Position numbers and translations under genes: made by a program. From the NCBI GenBank assembly GCA_914767715.1, contig OU612073.1:9550001-9614000 (forward strand): DNA of 64,000 bases, read 5' to 3'. Shown one piece after another: positions 35,001-50,000 of this stretch (its first letter is position 1; each line of letters begins with the position of its first letter). The notes under the pieces are model-generated. The model was given only the letters and a program-made list of their open reading frames with translations. It was not told where the DNA came from and made no database searches. The DNA comes from Membranipora membranacea. Its lineage: Eukaryota; Bryozoa; Gymnolaemata; Cheilostomatida; Membraniporidae.

Positions 35001-38000
35001 TTTGACAAAAAACATAGTACTTTACTCATTTTGTAGTCTGTAGTCTGCAAGGAGTCAACCTGTAATTTGTTTGTTCTTTCAGGCGAGGTCCTACATGTGC
35101 TGTCCTCCGCAATGTCGTTACTGAGAAGATGCCGAGTCAATGCCGCCCTAACTATTCAACTCTTCTCACAGCTGTTCCATTTTATCAACATGTGGCTGTT
35201 TAATAAGCTAGTGATGGAGCCGCAGCTTTGTCTGATCACTCGACTGTGGGGTACACGGCTCAAGAGGAGATTATCCAGAGTAGAAGCTTGGGCAGAAAAA
35301 CAAGGACTAGAGCTGGCAGCTGACTGTCATCTATGCAGAATCACCCAGGTATAATCATTATTCCACTTAATAAAATTTTTACAGATTTGAGATTAAAATT
35401 ATGAAATTGTCACATAATAGGCAAAAGCGCCGATATGTGCGTGCAGTGGAAAGAAAATCCTATACACCGTTGAGAGCTACAACTTTGTATGGGATTTTAC
35501 ATTAATTATTAATTATCAATTTTCTTTTCACTGCACATGTCGGATTTTCCTTATTTTGTCTCTAAAAATTCATATGGGATCATTTATCTTGTTTTTTCCA
35601 TGTAACTGATATTCCTACGTTTTTATGTGGATGAATATTGACTGAAAATGTTTTTTTTTCAAGTAAAATTTGTCTCCACCTGCATGTCTTGCTGCTGCCG
35701 TTACCCGATGTAATCATCGTTCTGTTTTTGTGACACAGGCAGCACATCTATTACAAGCACCGAAGCATTCAGCTGATGATATAGCAGCGATTAGCTCCTC
35801 GTGTTTTAAACTCAACTCTGTGCAGCTTAGAGCACTACTAGAACAGTATAAACCTGATCAGGGAGAGATGCCCCATGTGCCTCAAGTAAGTATATGGCAC
35901 TCATTTTAATTCCATAGCTTTGACTTGTGCAAGATAGAAAACACAAACTTCCTGTTCACTGTGACATCATTATGCAGAGAATGAGAGTTACCTTCTCTAA
36001 TGGGAGGCACTCTTTCCACCATCAATAATTCATGCCATGTAGATCAATGAATTTTTTTACCATGCAAATCTGTCAAAACTTTTTCATAAGCAACTGCCTG
36101 ACTAAAATACGCTTTGGTCTTTGGGTAGTCTTTATGCAACTGAATGCGTGACTTGATGAATGCACCTTTGCATATTCTTATGTGTTATTTTGAAATCCTG
36201 GATTGTCCTTGAGCTTGTAAGCCTGTGTAGGTGTCGGAGTGATAGTCATTTTGTTTTTATTGCTATGTACCTACTTTATAGGATATAATTGAGAGCGTTG
36301 TGCGAGTTGCGATGAACACAGCCGATGACCTTACTCGATCTGAAGGTCGTGAGATTACAGTCAATGAAGATGCTGACTTACAGCTACCCTTCCTGCTGCC
36401 TGAGGATGGATACAGTAGTGACATCATCAAAGGAATCCCACAAGGTTGGTCAAACATTCACCCTGTGTCGAGATCGATGAGAGTTGATAAATGGTTTTCC
36501 CACTTCCTAGTCTTTATCCTCAATAATACGTATCCTGATTGCTTTAGAATGTCATACTTGAAGGTCAATATGTGACTACTGTGACATCTGTCCACTGTGA
36601 CAATCGTGACAACTGTGACCGCTGTGAACCCACACAATTTTGATTCTGATGAATTCTGAGGACTTATTTCTTGAGTCAAAGATCAGTGATATTTAGGAAT
36701 AGTCCATCCTCTGCTTTATCTTCCTTCAAAGAAGACAATTCCATTGATTTGTACGAGAAGGATTACAATTAATGTTATCATATTAACCTGATGTGAGCAT
36801 TACAAGGCCACCTGTTAATATGTTCATTCGTTTGAGATAGGCAGATAATAGCGCAACTGGTATTGTCACTTTTCAGGATTAGCGGATTTCTTGGATCCGG
36901 TAATGGCTGATGGTTTGTGCCGTCTAACTCCCCTCCCATCTGGGTCGGGTAGCTGGCAGATCTTCATGGCCGAGCAGGTGGATGAGGATGTTGTCGATGA
37001 GGTGGAAGCAGCAGGCGGAGTTAATCCTCTACCTACCCAAGCTCCGCCCCCTATGGATATCGACAGGCAGTCTCCTCTGCCTGAGCACCCTGAGATTATA
37101 CATATCAGACTGGATAAGGTCAACGGCAGTATGGGACTCAGTATCGTTGCAGCCAAGGTATGTGTCTTCGCAAGATTACCACAGAGGAGCGACTGAATTG
37201 CCCAATTCAAAATTCGTTCCAGTCCCATGAAAAATAATTTGAATCATATCATGTACATACCATTAACTAATCAAAAATAGTGTTCCCATTTCAATATCTT
37301 GGTACATTAGTACAAAATATATGAAAGTGGGTAAAAACCCTGAGGTGTCAGATGATACTTACATGTAGAATATTAACCCATATGAGCACTTTGAAAAATG
37401 TAGAATAATTACGAGATTCAAGAAAACTTAGTGTGTTTTGGGAATTGACTACTGGCAGACTCCTATTTCGCTGAGTTATGTACATTGCCCACTTGGAATC
37501 GTTGTGGATCTTTGACCGATAGATAACTTTTATCTGCCCTCTTTTTTTTCATTTTAATGAGTCATCTTAATTAAAACCAGTCCTCCCCATCTGTATTATT
37601 GGGTTAATCACCTGGGCGGAACTTATACCATTAACATACTTTACTCCTTGTATGCTCAATGTTATGTACGCTATAAGGAGGTGCATTGACACTTGCACTG
37701 ACTCATTCAGATATACTGAAAACAGCTACAGGAATGTAGTGGTGGATATAATGATAACTTTATGGGGGGGGGGGTTCAGTGAATAAAAGATGCTCATACC
37801 CTAAAAGAACCACTTTATTGAGTTTGACAGTATCTAACTGCATTTGACCTCTCAATTAAATCTTTGTTAATTACCAACTGCCCATAACCATAACAAGTAA
37901 AATTACAAACAAACTAATCCTAGTTAAACCCTTTTATATGATCACCAGTGAGCCACCCCTGGAATGTATAGTCAGCTGTCATACACTGCATTAGTAACTG

Positions 38001-41000
38001 TAGTCGTCAAACATCACAACAGACATATTTATTGTCCTAAAATGTTTGATTAACATCTCCTTGACGTAATATTGTTGCACTTTCGGTCCTCTACTGTAAG
38101 CTCCTGATTCATGTCTGTATTCCTAGTCATGAATGCCATGGAGATTGCGGATTAGTTAGTATTTTATTAGGGGAAATGTGGTAGCTTATTATTGCAGTGC
38201 ATTGTGGGTTGCAGGATTCCCTAATATCAGTTGTCAAAATTAGATTGTCACATAATATCTATTTAATCAGAGAATTCCTCAGGTATTACATCACATTTGT
38301 CTGACATTTTCGTGTTTCGGGTTCAGTCTGTTCTTAACATCCTCCCTCACAAGCCGACACGATGGCGACACATCTAGTTCAGCTACCAAATCATCGCGGA
38401 GATCAGCACCAAAATTACAAACTTGTGAGAGTATCAAACCAGGCTCCTGTCAGAAGGGTTTGTTGTTTTGTTTTTCTATTTAATAAGGAGATATAAATGC
38501 AAGGTATCTGATCACATTGGACTTCCATAATTATTAAAAGTTTATCTGTGGTTGTAATGTAAGATTTTGTTTATTTAGGGTGAGAATCAGTCAGAGAAAG
38601 GAATCTATATTAAATCTGTAGTTGGCAGAGGAGCAGCTGACTTGGTGAGTTAGTTTTACAACTTGGACTTATAGAAAAATAAATGTTTTGGTTTTCTGTT
38701 ATATGATCATAAAATAGGAAATATCAGCTATAATCGCTTTGTCAAGCTGTATAAAGAGAGTCGATGGTACTTTGCATGGCAGTTATTATTGTAAACTGGC
38801 AGGCATTCTGGCCGCGGGATTCAGTGTGATTCAAGCATTTATCACCAAGTACGTCATTTTTTTCTTTGGTTAGGTGGCCATATTGTGAATGTGAGTGAAA
38901 CCAAAAGACATGTTCAATATCATGCTATGGCATACTTATAAAATGTCACTGTCCTACTTTTTTTTAAATTTCTTGAATGTACTCAGAAATTGCAACTGAC
39001 AATTATTTTTCTATCCCTTAGGATGGTCGTCTAAAGGCCGGGGACCAGTTACTAGAAGTCGATGGTAAAAGTTTAGTTGGCCTCACACAGGAGCGCGCTG
39101 CCGACCTTATGAAGGATACAGGTCAAGTGGTGGATCTAAGGGTCGTCAAACAGGGGGCCATATATCACGGCTTAGCTACCCTGCTGAATCAGCCAACGCC
39201 ACCGATGTCCCGAGCAGGGCCACCATCAGCTCAGGATAACCCGTCATATATGGTACAAAGCAAATCCACCCCTATGCTCGCCAGTAAGTAACCCTACATG
39301 AATAGGCTTATATTTACAATAATTTACGATATGATTTACAATATTTGAATGTCTATAGTCTGGTCTAGTCGAGTTGTTAGTGTCTCCTTCCTTTGGTTTG
39401 GAGCAGTTTTGTAATTGCTGTCATAAAAATATATGGCTTTTGCCTATATCGTATAGAATACTTTCAAAGTTGATGTCATTGGACTGCAGATTCGAGTTTC
39501 CCCAAGCCCAGTATTGCGTCCCACACATACATGTAAATTAAATGTCTGACCACTTGAATTGAAAGTTTTTCATTGAACTGATACCAGCAGCCATCACCTT
39601 GTTGAGTTATGCAGACATTGTCTAGAGATCAGCCAAGTTGTCTAGTTGTTAACTGGTCATCCCCCTTTTGTGTTCAAGTGCAGAGTTTGATGGAGATATT
39701 GCTATCATTAATTTTATGAATGCTGCTTGGTTTTTTTTTTTATCATATCACTAGAAAATCTGGAACATAAAATTTGATCACATTTCACTGTTCTTCAAAC
39801 CTCATTATTACTATTTCGTTATGTAGACGGAGGAGAGCCGTTTGGAGGTAAGCCACCGTTTGTTGCCGGACCTCCGGATGATATGAGATCTAAATCACAA
39901 GGTAACCTTATGAGAGAAGATGAGAGACCAAAGTGGCAGCAGCAGCAGCAGGGACCCCCAGGGGCCATGTCACCACCCGATAACAGGTAAGCCTTACAAA
40001 TAATCATCTATTGCCTTTAGTCATTTGGAGACAATTCTTACGTGAATGTCAACGTTGTGTGATCTCAGTCAGCACACCCGCATAACATTCAGGGGGTTTT
40101 TCAATAAGAAAGAGCGATGCTTTACGAAAACAAGTTATCACTATCACATTGCTCAAAATTATCACTCACTTGGTCTTGCAACTCAAAAAAATCGCTCACT
40201 CAAAATGTACATAGTTCTATCAATGGCTGAGCCATTAGAAAGTGAGAGCCTAGCAGGTGTCGATCACTCACTGAGTGAGCAAAATGATTGTGATTTGGGC
40301 TGTTTCTAATTGAAAGAACCCCAGATTCGTACCAAGAGTTTAAATTTGCTCCCGGTATTCCTGGTCATAGTCTGCTCGTTGCATCAGATTTCTCGAGTCT
40401 AAGGCAGCCATGAGCGCAATTAATTCATTGTTTCACGAGTGTATTTAGTTTTCATTCAATGCCAGTATATCTGTTGTGCAGAATTAGACTTATTTGGTCT
40501 AATTCCTCTCAACCCTCCTCTCTTGGTGAACTAGCCGCACTTATTGACCAGGAAGGAATGATTTCAAGTTGCGGGTACTCAGTTTATCAGCTTGTAATGT
40601 AACCAGCATCATGATTCGTGGAACAACCCTACAGTGATAGCACGGAGGCGCCTAGAGACGCATTCATAAATTTCCTCCTTTTCGAATTGCTCTAGATACT
40701 CACATTCTACCAAATTAAAACATTATATGAACTTATGTGTAACAAAATAAGAGACCGATTTACCAGCTCATGTTTGAGGTGTCATTTGAATTCAGGTTCA
40801 TAAATACAATTAGCTCAGAGCCATCCACCTTCATGCATCCAATGTTTGCGTTTATTCGACAGAGTTTCATCTCAGCCAGAGCTTGGACGAGGCCCTGACA
40901 GTCCTAACTATCAGAACTATACACCAGACATGAGGCCTGGTGCCCCAAGTGCTCCAGGTCCTCCTGGTTCTGGACCTCCCGGAGCTGGACAGTATCCTCC

Positions 41001-44000
41001 TCAAAACACATCATCCAGTCAGCTTCCAAACAGGTGAGCAGACTTTTCATTCCTCTCTGTATGTCTTGTCAGATGTTGCTAGAGGATGACATACTGTTAT
41101 AAGTCCTATTGACACTGTTTGGTCATGTCAAAGAACATCCATGGCTATACTAGCTTCTAATATAATCCAAAGGTGTCACACTGCCATTAGGATGTCACCA
41201 GGCAGCTACAGATTATAGTTGATAGTGATAATGGAAAACATAATTCTGGCACAGCCTTGCACAGCCTAAGCATAAACGATTCCATTCATAGGTCCAATTT
41301 ACTAATGTGTAGTCCTGGGCTGAAGTGTCAAAGTCAACCCCATGACGCTAGAGTGAGTGACACTTCTGTGAAGGTCTTTTAAAAGCGTTATCAACATGAT
41401 ACAGATATGCGAGGATTTCTTGCTGGATTATTCCTGAACGTTAAAACACTTTATCAATTTCGTGTGATTTACCAGCTTGTTATCAACTGCCCACCTGGAA
41501 ATTCTCCTGAATATATCCGGCTGCATGATAAGATAGGAGTAAGCGTTACATAAAAAATTATAATACGATTAGAAACCTGACAAATTCTTCACTTCATTTG
41601 TACAAGCATATGTTTTTTCACAGGTATATTAAACAACAGCAAAACCTGGTTAATTCAGACTTTATAATTCAGAACTCCGGTTAATACAGACAAGGAAAAT
41701 TGGTCCCTTTAGCCAGATCTCAATGCATGCTAATGTCACTGAATTCAGATTCTGCTTAATGTCTGCTTAATTTTTGTGGTCCCCAGAGAAGTCAACTGCA
41801 CTGTATTTGTTTGATTTCTAACCAAGTTTTATTTATTCCCAGACCGAGGTCAGAGTTTGTAGATCCTAACTGGTACCCTCCACCCCAGCAGCAGCAGCAA
41901 CAGCAGAATGCGTCGAGTGAGAGGCAGCCAATATATCAGAATCAGATGGTGGGCAAACCCCTTACTCCTCAACAACAGAGAGCGTATCAACCCGCACCCC
42001 ATCCTCCTTCACCTGCTCTTCACCAACAGCTTCCTACTCACCAGTCTCCTCATATGGCCCACCATGCCCAGAGGTAAGCCGTCTCAGTCTAATGCATACT
42101 TTTCATATACTATACAGTATAATGACAATAACCCAAACAGAAGCTGATCGGCTTGGTAACGCTGTGATGGCAAACACAATTTTCATGTACATGATGGTAT
42201 CGAACTTAGTCTAGTTTGATGGATTCTGAATGAAAAGCTGCCTTCGTATTTCTACCTGTAAGAAGGGAAACGTTTTGAGTAAGGAAGATTCCCTCAAGGA
42301 TGCTTGATATAAATCGTTGTTGGTTTGAGATGATGATAACCAGAATCCGGAAAGCTACTTTGCAAAGTATCGGTTGTCAAACTTATCATTGCTACAGTAA
42401 TGTCGGTTGTCAAACTTATCATTGCTACAGTAATGATTCACAACATGCTGCATGATATTATTTATACATTATATAAATATGTATTATATATATATATATA
42501 TATAAATCTTATATGCTAACTTTAACCCATGTGAATATCCTTGATATCGCTTTTCGTGATGGCATAACGGAAGAGGTTACTTTGTCAACATCACACTAAC
42601 GTGGGTAATACCCAACCCGCACACAGTTTTGTGTGAAAAACCTTCAACCTAAGCTGATGAGTTTCTGGACCCAGAACACTTAGCATTACGTTAAGAGTTA
42701 TAATTAACATATTATTGTTATTGCATTATAAGATAAGATAAGATCTATTTTTCTCGCAGTTAATCATCATTATCTGTATTTTAGATTTGATGACAGGGAG
42801 TTGCCCTCACCTCCCGGTAGTGACCGAGCTCCACCAGTACCCCCACATCCATCTGAGGAGGACTCGCTGCCGCCCCCACCTGCCAGTGACTATGTCAACT
42901 ATCAGATAAACGGAGGACGACCAGTAGATCCTCAGCAGTCTAGATCAAGGTAGGCTTTTCTCACTGAGTTGACTTGTTTAGGAGGTTAATTCGTTCTGAC
43001 ATATTTGTTGCATGGATTGATCTTGATATGACTGAAGTAAGTGATATGATACGCATCACTCATCATCCTATGTAATTCGGCTGTCACGGTGTTGTAGATC
43101 AATTTCAGCTGAAGCATATTGTTTGCATTCACACGAAAGTTTTATGGGTCGTAAAATATGTTTTTCGCATCTATTTATAGAATCGAGGGTCCTGGAGGGT
43201 CGCAAATAGATCATAGATTCAATAGACCACCAGCAGAGCCAAAAATCCCTCAACAACAGCCACCAAGAACTTCAGAGCCTCCACCATGGGCTAGGGCTGC
43301 TGCCGCTCAACCCCCACAGAGGAGCCCACCAACAAATAACCCACCTGCACGTCCCGGCTTCTCTACAGGCCAACCGACACCCTACCAACCACCACAGATG
43401 GCATCAGCCGGCCCTCGACCCATGCAACCTGGTGATGCAATTAGGGCTGCTCCAATTATACAGCCATACAGACCCCCAGCACCAAGTCAGAACGAGTATA
43501 GACCCCCGCAGCCATCCCAGCAGGAGTACAGGCCTCCTCATCCTGCGGCCCCTCAGGACTATAGACCTCAGCCAGCAGGACCTAGAGGCCCAGCAGCGTA
43601 CAGACCGCCACAGCCTGTGAGACCATACGGTCCACAAGGCTTCTCCGGGCCGTCTGGTTACCCTGGAGCTCAGGGATACCCAGGTCCTACTCGCCCTCCT
43701 ATGAATCATATGTCTGCTAATCCCTGGAATAAGGAAGCAGAGGACAGACGGTAAGAGGAGAGGCTGGGTTATATAACCTATAACTTGTTTATATGTTTAT
43801 ATATATCCCTGGATTGATCTTCGCTTCAAATACGTGATTATGCTAGATTGTCTACTAATCTGGGTAACAGTGTGGTCATCACTATAATACATACTGGCAT
43901 TTCATGATGAACATATTAAATACTACCCCTATCATAAGTGTCTGCCTGATAAAATATGCACTGGATAGTCTTGAATATAGAAGAGTTGAATCCAAAAGCT

Positions 44001-47000
44001 TTTCATTCATTTTATACTTTTTGGAATTATCATAGAATGTCGGATGAGAGGAGGTCGCAGCGTGACGATGTTATTAGAGACCTGGAGACTAAGCCTTATA
44101 GAACTCCTGACGAAGATGACAGACTCGGCCGTCTCAAACTCGACTCTGAGTTTGAGCGTCGGGCTGAGCAAGCACGCAAAGATGATGAAGATGATCATCA
44201 ACAACCACCGCCCCACCCACAGGGGCGTCCCTCATATCCTGGTGGACCGATGTCCCAACCTCCACCCCCAAACAGAGGTCCTTACCAACCACCAAATATC
44301 AACCAACCACCGCAACAACCGAACTTCAGAAGGTATGCATAAAAACAAATAATATTAATATAACATTGAGATCAGAAACTTTTTGATGCATGTTAGCGTC
44401 AACACGTATGCCATATGATAAAACATCATGTTTAATTCATGCCTGCATTCTGGACAAATTTATCTTATGTAAACTCCACTTTCTGATTTTGCATGCAACT
44501 CTGTTATAGCCATTAACTAACTTTAAAAAAACTCTGAGAAAATTCTAGTTTGATCCAGCCTGTTAAATAGCTGATTTACTACTCTATGATTGATTAGTTT
44601 TGTAACGCTAGAAAGATGACCTCTTCTTCTCTCCCTTGAAAACAGAGCTGGTCCACCACCCAACATGAACGCACCACCCGCTCAGAACCCAGATGGCGGC
44701 CCAGGGGGCGCTGTCAAGCGTGATATGTTGCAAAGTAAAACTGTAACATTCAAACCCGCATATAGGGACGATACAATGCGCCCCGGAGAGTTTACCAAAC
44801 CTATCGTAAAACCAGGTCTACCAAATGAGCCGAACAACAGGTAAATGATGATTCTACATTCCTACCATTTCTTTAGCTTGCTAGTAACCGTTTCAACTTA
44901 CTTCATGAAATTGTAATTCAATTAAATATTGAAAGTGAAGATGATCAGTTGCAAGCTTTCAAGGTGAGGTTATTGAAAGTGAATGAATGAAAATAGCGCT
45001 CATTCAAGATGAAAATGCCTAGACAAGGACTTCGCTCCCCAGGGAAAAGCAATAACTGTAATATTTGTCCAACTGGGCTTGCGATTCCATTGTGCAACTT
45101 AGTTTGATAGTTCATTTAAATGCCAATATTTCGTTTTCTTGTATGGTCTCGCTGATATGATTTGTTAATATTTTCCAATTTCAGCATTTCCGTTTTCATA
45201 AATTCTCACCGGGCTGCAACCAGCTTGAAGCATAAGAAAAGACACCAAGTACCTGATTTTTTAGGCCAATATAGCGCCAGAGCCTCCCCCTATTTAAAAA
45301 TTGTCGTAATTGATCTCCATGGCTCCTTATATACTCACATTGTCTCTATTACAGGGGTCCGCCGCCGATGAATCCTCAAACTCAAGATGTACTGCGCCAT
45401 CAAAGGGTAAGTCTAATGTGACGATAAAAGATTTCTGGTTTTTTTCTTAAATCTTCTGTTCACTTCTGTCTAACATGTGTTTCTGTTTCTTCAACTCTTG
45501 TTATTTGTATACAATTTCTTCTTCATTTACACTGTCAAGGCCATATTGTTTAGCAATTAGTGCCATGTACTCTAGACTGTATAACATATGTAGCGGCATC
45601 CAAATTGCAAGCCATGCACTGAATTATTGTTTATAATGCATGATACTGATGGCTCGAGCGCAAAATGACAATGACAAATGATGCTCGCACAAGAATGCAT
45701 TGCTAGTGCTTTCTCTATGCCCTAATTTCACCCACTCCCAAGTTAGCCCTGTCACGCGGCTAATTTTTGTTATGGGTGGTAGCGTTGTGTTTTTGGACAT
45801 CGTAAGGGAAGTTGACTTCTATTTTGTAGTTGTGATGTAGCTCAAAACTACAAAATAGAAGACAACTGCTCATACAAAGGCTTAAAATACAAGGCTACCC
45901 CCAAAACCCAAATAAAGCCGCGCGATAAGGCTACTCCAAAGTGGTGACAATGGCCTGTTTCTGAATCCTGTTCACATAATTATCTGTTAGAACATTAGCA
46001 TGTGCTGCTACTCTATACTTTTCTAGGACCCCTCTGCTGGTTCGTTTGCATTGTCTGCCCCTGAGAAAGATGTCCTGAGAGCCAGATTAGAGGAGGTACG
46101 ACTCGTTCATTATTTATGTTTGTTCTCTCTATCCGTTTGTACTCTGCTCTGCTTATTCTTCTACCTGGCATGTGGTCATGTCCTGTATCAGTATAGCTTT
46201 TCAATTCAAATGGGGAAATAGTATTAAATATTTTTGATATTTATTCATCAAAATCTATTGATAGACCAAGGAGTAGCTCCTGGGAAAGACGAAATTGCCA
46301 TAAGATTTCTGCCACCCTCAATTTATCACGGCCATGTGATGTTTTGCCATTACGGAATGGCGTGCTTGCATGTATACCCATCAGGTTTTAAACTTTTCTG
46401 AACTATTTGCTCGGCTGCAATTGTGGCTTGAGTTGTATCTGACATGAAAACAAAATTCCTAACAAGCTGCTCTGATTGGATTTGCATGACCAGTCTCCAT
46501 AGCATGGAAAACCAAACACCGTTATAGATGACTCTTAGTTTTTCGTCATCCTCTACTTATTCATATAATTTATTGCTTTGTAATCCTTGAATTGTTTGAT
46601 AATCGTAGGAGTTGAGGGAGAAGCAGAGAAGGGATGCCCAGGACTCGAGGCGATCCTTCCACCAGCAGGAAGATGATGAGATGAGACGCAGACGAGAACA
46701 TGATCTCAACATGAGGAAAGAATCCGTAGGTTCTAATCTACACCCATTAACTAGTTTAAGTGCTTAAAGTGTGTCGAGATAGCTGGAAGTAACATTTCAT
46801 TATCAACCACTCTCCCCACCCAAAGTGGTTGATAATGGCGTGCGACTACCAGCTATCCATAATTTGAGCGCCTCATCTACCTACCCAATAACCAGTGATA
46901 AATATCTATTTCTCAATAGAAGTTTGGTCTGTATTGCTCACAATGGGGCAAGTTAGAAAAAGGAGAAAGAGGTGGTGTCTGATAATTCCACCAGCTCCTC

Positions 47001-50000
47001 CCAACAAAGTTTCATCAGTTAGGATCCATAACTGTATTGCAGCAATTCTAATCAATGACACATTATTGGGAGGAGCCAATTACATTATCAGCCCTTGTCT
47101 ATGAACTCTATGTCTATTAATTGTAGTCTTCCGCACAATTTTGTCTCTCGGTGCTTGGTCACATGCAAATGTTGATCTTTGCAGGAACGATTACAGAATC
47201 TACAAATGAATGATTCACAGAGAAGATATATGGACCAGCAACCGCCACCCCCACTTCATAATAACGCTGCACCCCCACATAAATCTCCTCAGCCACACCG
47301 ACCAGGTTTGTCACCACAAACGTTTCTCATGATTCATGATGCAAGTCGATTTGCATAATTGCCGCTCCCATAAACATCAATAAAAATTACAAGGTGAAAT
47401 CGTCTCATTGTGAGGCAAACATTTAAGGACTAATTGAAATTAAACTCCTGGAAGTCACATGACATTGCTGGATTGCACTTAGAATGCTACTACTACATGT
47501 TATATGTTTCCCATTCTTTCTTCCATATTTGATGTTCAAGAGTTGTCCCTCATATTAACAAAATAAGAGGACAACTCCTAACATTGTTTAGAAAATTAAA
47601 ATCAAGAACCCTGCATAAGCTTTTTTATTAGTCCGGGATCCTCATATTCCTAATAGCTGTGGTACTGTTATTGTTTAGCCTACTATTATAACTGAGGGCC
47701 TGAGTCTCTGCATACATACATGTAACTCATGTAACTATTAGTAAGTAGCTGACGGTGTGTTGAAAAGTCGGGTTGTGATTGGCTCATTTCGCTTGCATTA
47801 AGATTCGCTTTTCACTCTACAAGCAAAGATTAACCAACATAAGTAAATGCAGTCTAGTTGTTGACCTCAATTTGGTGGAGTTAATACACTCTTGGTCCTG
47901 TAATGGTAGCTTTTTATTACTCAACGCCTGAGAACCTAACAACCTGCGCTATAATTGGGAGTGGTATCCTCTCCCATTAATTATTCATTGGAGCTCTATC
48001 CTCCGGCCTACCTAAAGAAAGGTTCATATAAACTCAAATTCTAATGCATAATCTGACAGCGGTTAATCTTTGTCAAATGTGAACAACTTGTATGTAAACG
48101 AAATGAGCTAATCACAATCGTATAAGCATCTTCAGTAGGTTGCTATTGGTTTGTGTTTTTGGGCTGTCTCTGCCAAAGGTAACTTGGAATATGTAACTGT
48201 TATATGTCCTTGTCTTCTTTGTAAATTCATTAAAAATTACTGTCTCAAAATTGAATATCTGTAGTTGCTATCAGTCTATATTTTGCGACATACCTTTGGA
48301 CAGTCAACATACAAAACACTCAAAACTTACCAGACATACATTAAACTGAAATTGATGTTATAACGTGCGGCAGCCAAAAAAATACAAACTTGTAAGCTTC
48401 TTAGTATCCTTTACCCGCGGCAGTTATGACTTCTCCTATTTATATAATATATTATATATTATAAAACATATATTATATATTATATGTAATACTTTCTCTG
48501 TTCTTTCTGAATCCACTGCTTGTTTGACATTACGCCTAGCATCATGTTATTTGGTTGCGCTCTCTTGTACCTGGTAGAATGTCCAAGTCTGGGTGTTTGG
48601 GATCATGTGTGTCCAGTTTCTCCACTTTTACCAGTCCCAAAAAATTATAACCTAAATACATTAGAGAGAGGTAAGTATAGGAATTATGAGGCGGCTAAAT
48701 ATTCATAGCATGGGAAGCGGCTCTGGGGAGTTTTTATTTTAAAACCTGTCATATACTTGTACTGAACATGTACTGTATATCTTGCATAGATTTAAACCGC
48801 GTGACAAACAACATAGCGTTTTGTAGCATAAAGACTGCATTATCAACACGGACAATCTCCTCTCCATTGGTTAGGTCTACATGTAACGAAGTGAAATCTG
48901 AGAAATATTGATCATACATATAATGTAGATGTATTAACTATCGCTAGTTGATTTGTTTCGCTATCTCGGCTATACTGTGTCAATCCGCTCAAAAAAAGAT
49001 TGTCATATAAGATTGTGGCTTGAATGTTAATCATAGAGCTAGATGTAGTAGTATATGTAGCGAGTCCTAGAGCATGAATTTTAAATCTATTCTTGCATCA
49101 ACCAGAAGTAGAAGCCATCGGTAGAAGCGTTTTAATAATGAAACACTCTTTCTTTTTTGGTGATCCATTCATCAGGAATTCAATTAAATTCATATATTGA
49201 AATAAGAGCTTTATCTCTGTGGATAATGCGTTAGCGGCTTTGCCTTAAAAGGGTATAAATAAAGGTGTCGGCTGACACCTTTCTTGGATATCGACAATAA
49301 CATCACACATTATTGAAATCTACCGACATTAAGATTTTATACTGACGCAAATCCCTTAAATTGACGTAAAATCTTTAAGCTAACCCAAAAGCCTAAGGTT
49401 ATCTTGATTCAGATATGGGTTGGTCACTCTACGACTTTGAAGCCAGTGTTTGCCACTTGGCTGCGTATCAGACGGCCCTCACACCTGCTTTTCATTGTCA
49501 CACGTCGTATTTAAGTGTCAGCCTTTCTTCATTATTTCAGATTACTCAATGCCTGACAGAAACTCACAGAGATACAGCACTGGTGCGAGTTTACCCTACG
49601 CCCCCGACATGAAACCACAAAATTCATACAGTAGACCTGAGCCAACAGATTATCCTCCACCGCCTTCCAGTCTGTCATCGCATCCGCATCAGAACAACAG
49701 ATACTCCCAGCAGTATGAGCCTCCGCTGCCGCACACAAACAGTAGCTTCCCCTCATCACCATCGACAGCGCAGCCTGTCACCCCATCAAGTTACACCAAC
49801 TACCTAGCTGATTCTGATCAGCCAACAGGAAACACCCCTGGAGTTATCGGCGCACAGGAAGTGTACCGGGATCCGAGGTCGAGGATTGAGGCTCAACAAC
49901 GATCACAGAAGTCTGGGACTGGTCAGCCAGGAGATAGAATGAGCTTTAGAGATAAAATGAAAATGTTTGCTACTGAAGCGGGTGAAAGTACACCTGTTCA

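Noticed and set aside
38361-38459. Short frame starting MATHLVQLPNHRG in afadin intron 15
   Set aside because: The PDZ sequence is continuous across exons 15-16 without it, and the segment has no good acceptor; possibly repeat-derived.
43404-43709. 101-codon minus-strand frame
   Set aside because: Antisense shadow of the proline-rich afadin exon 22.
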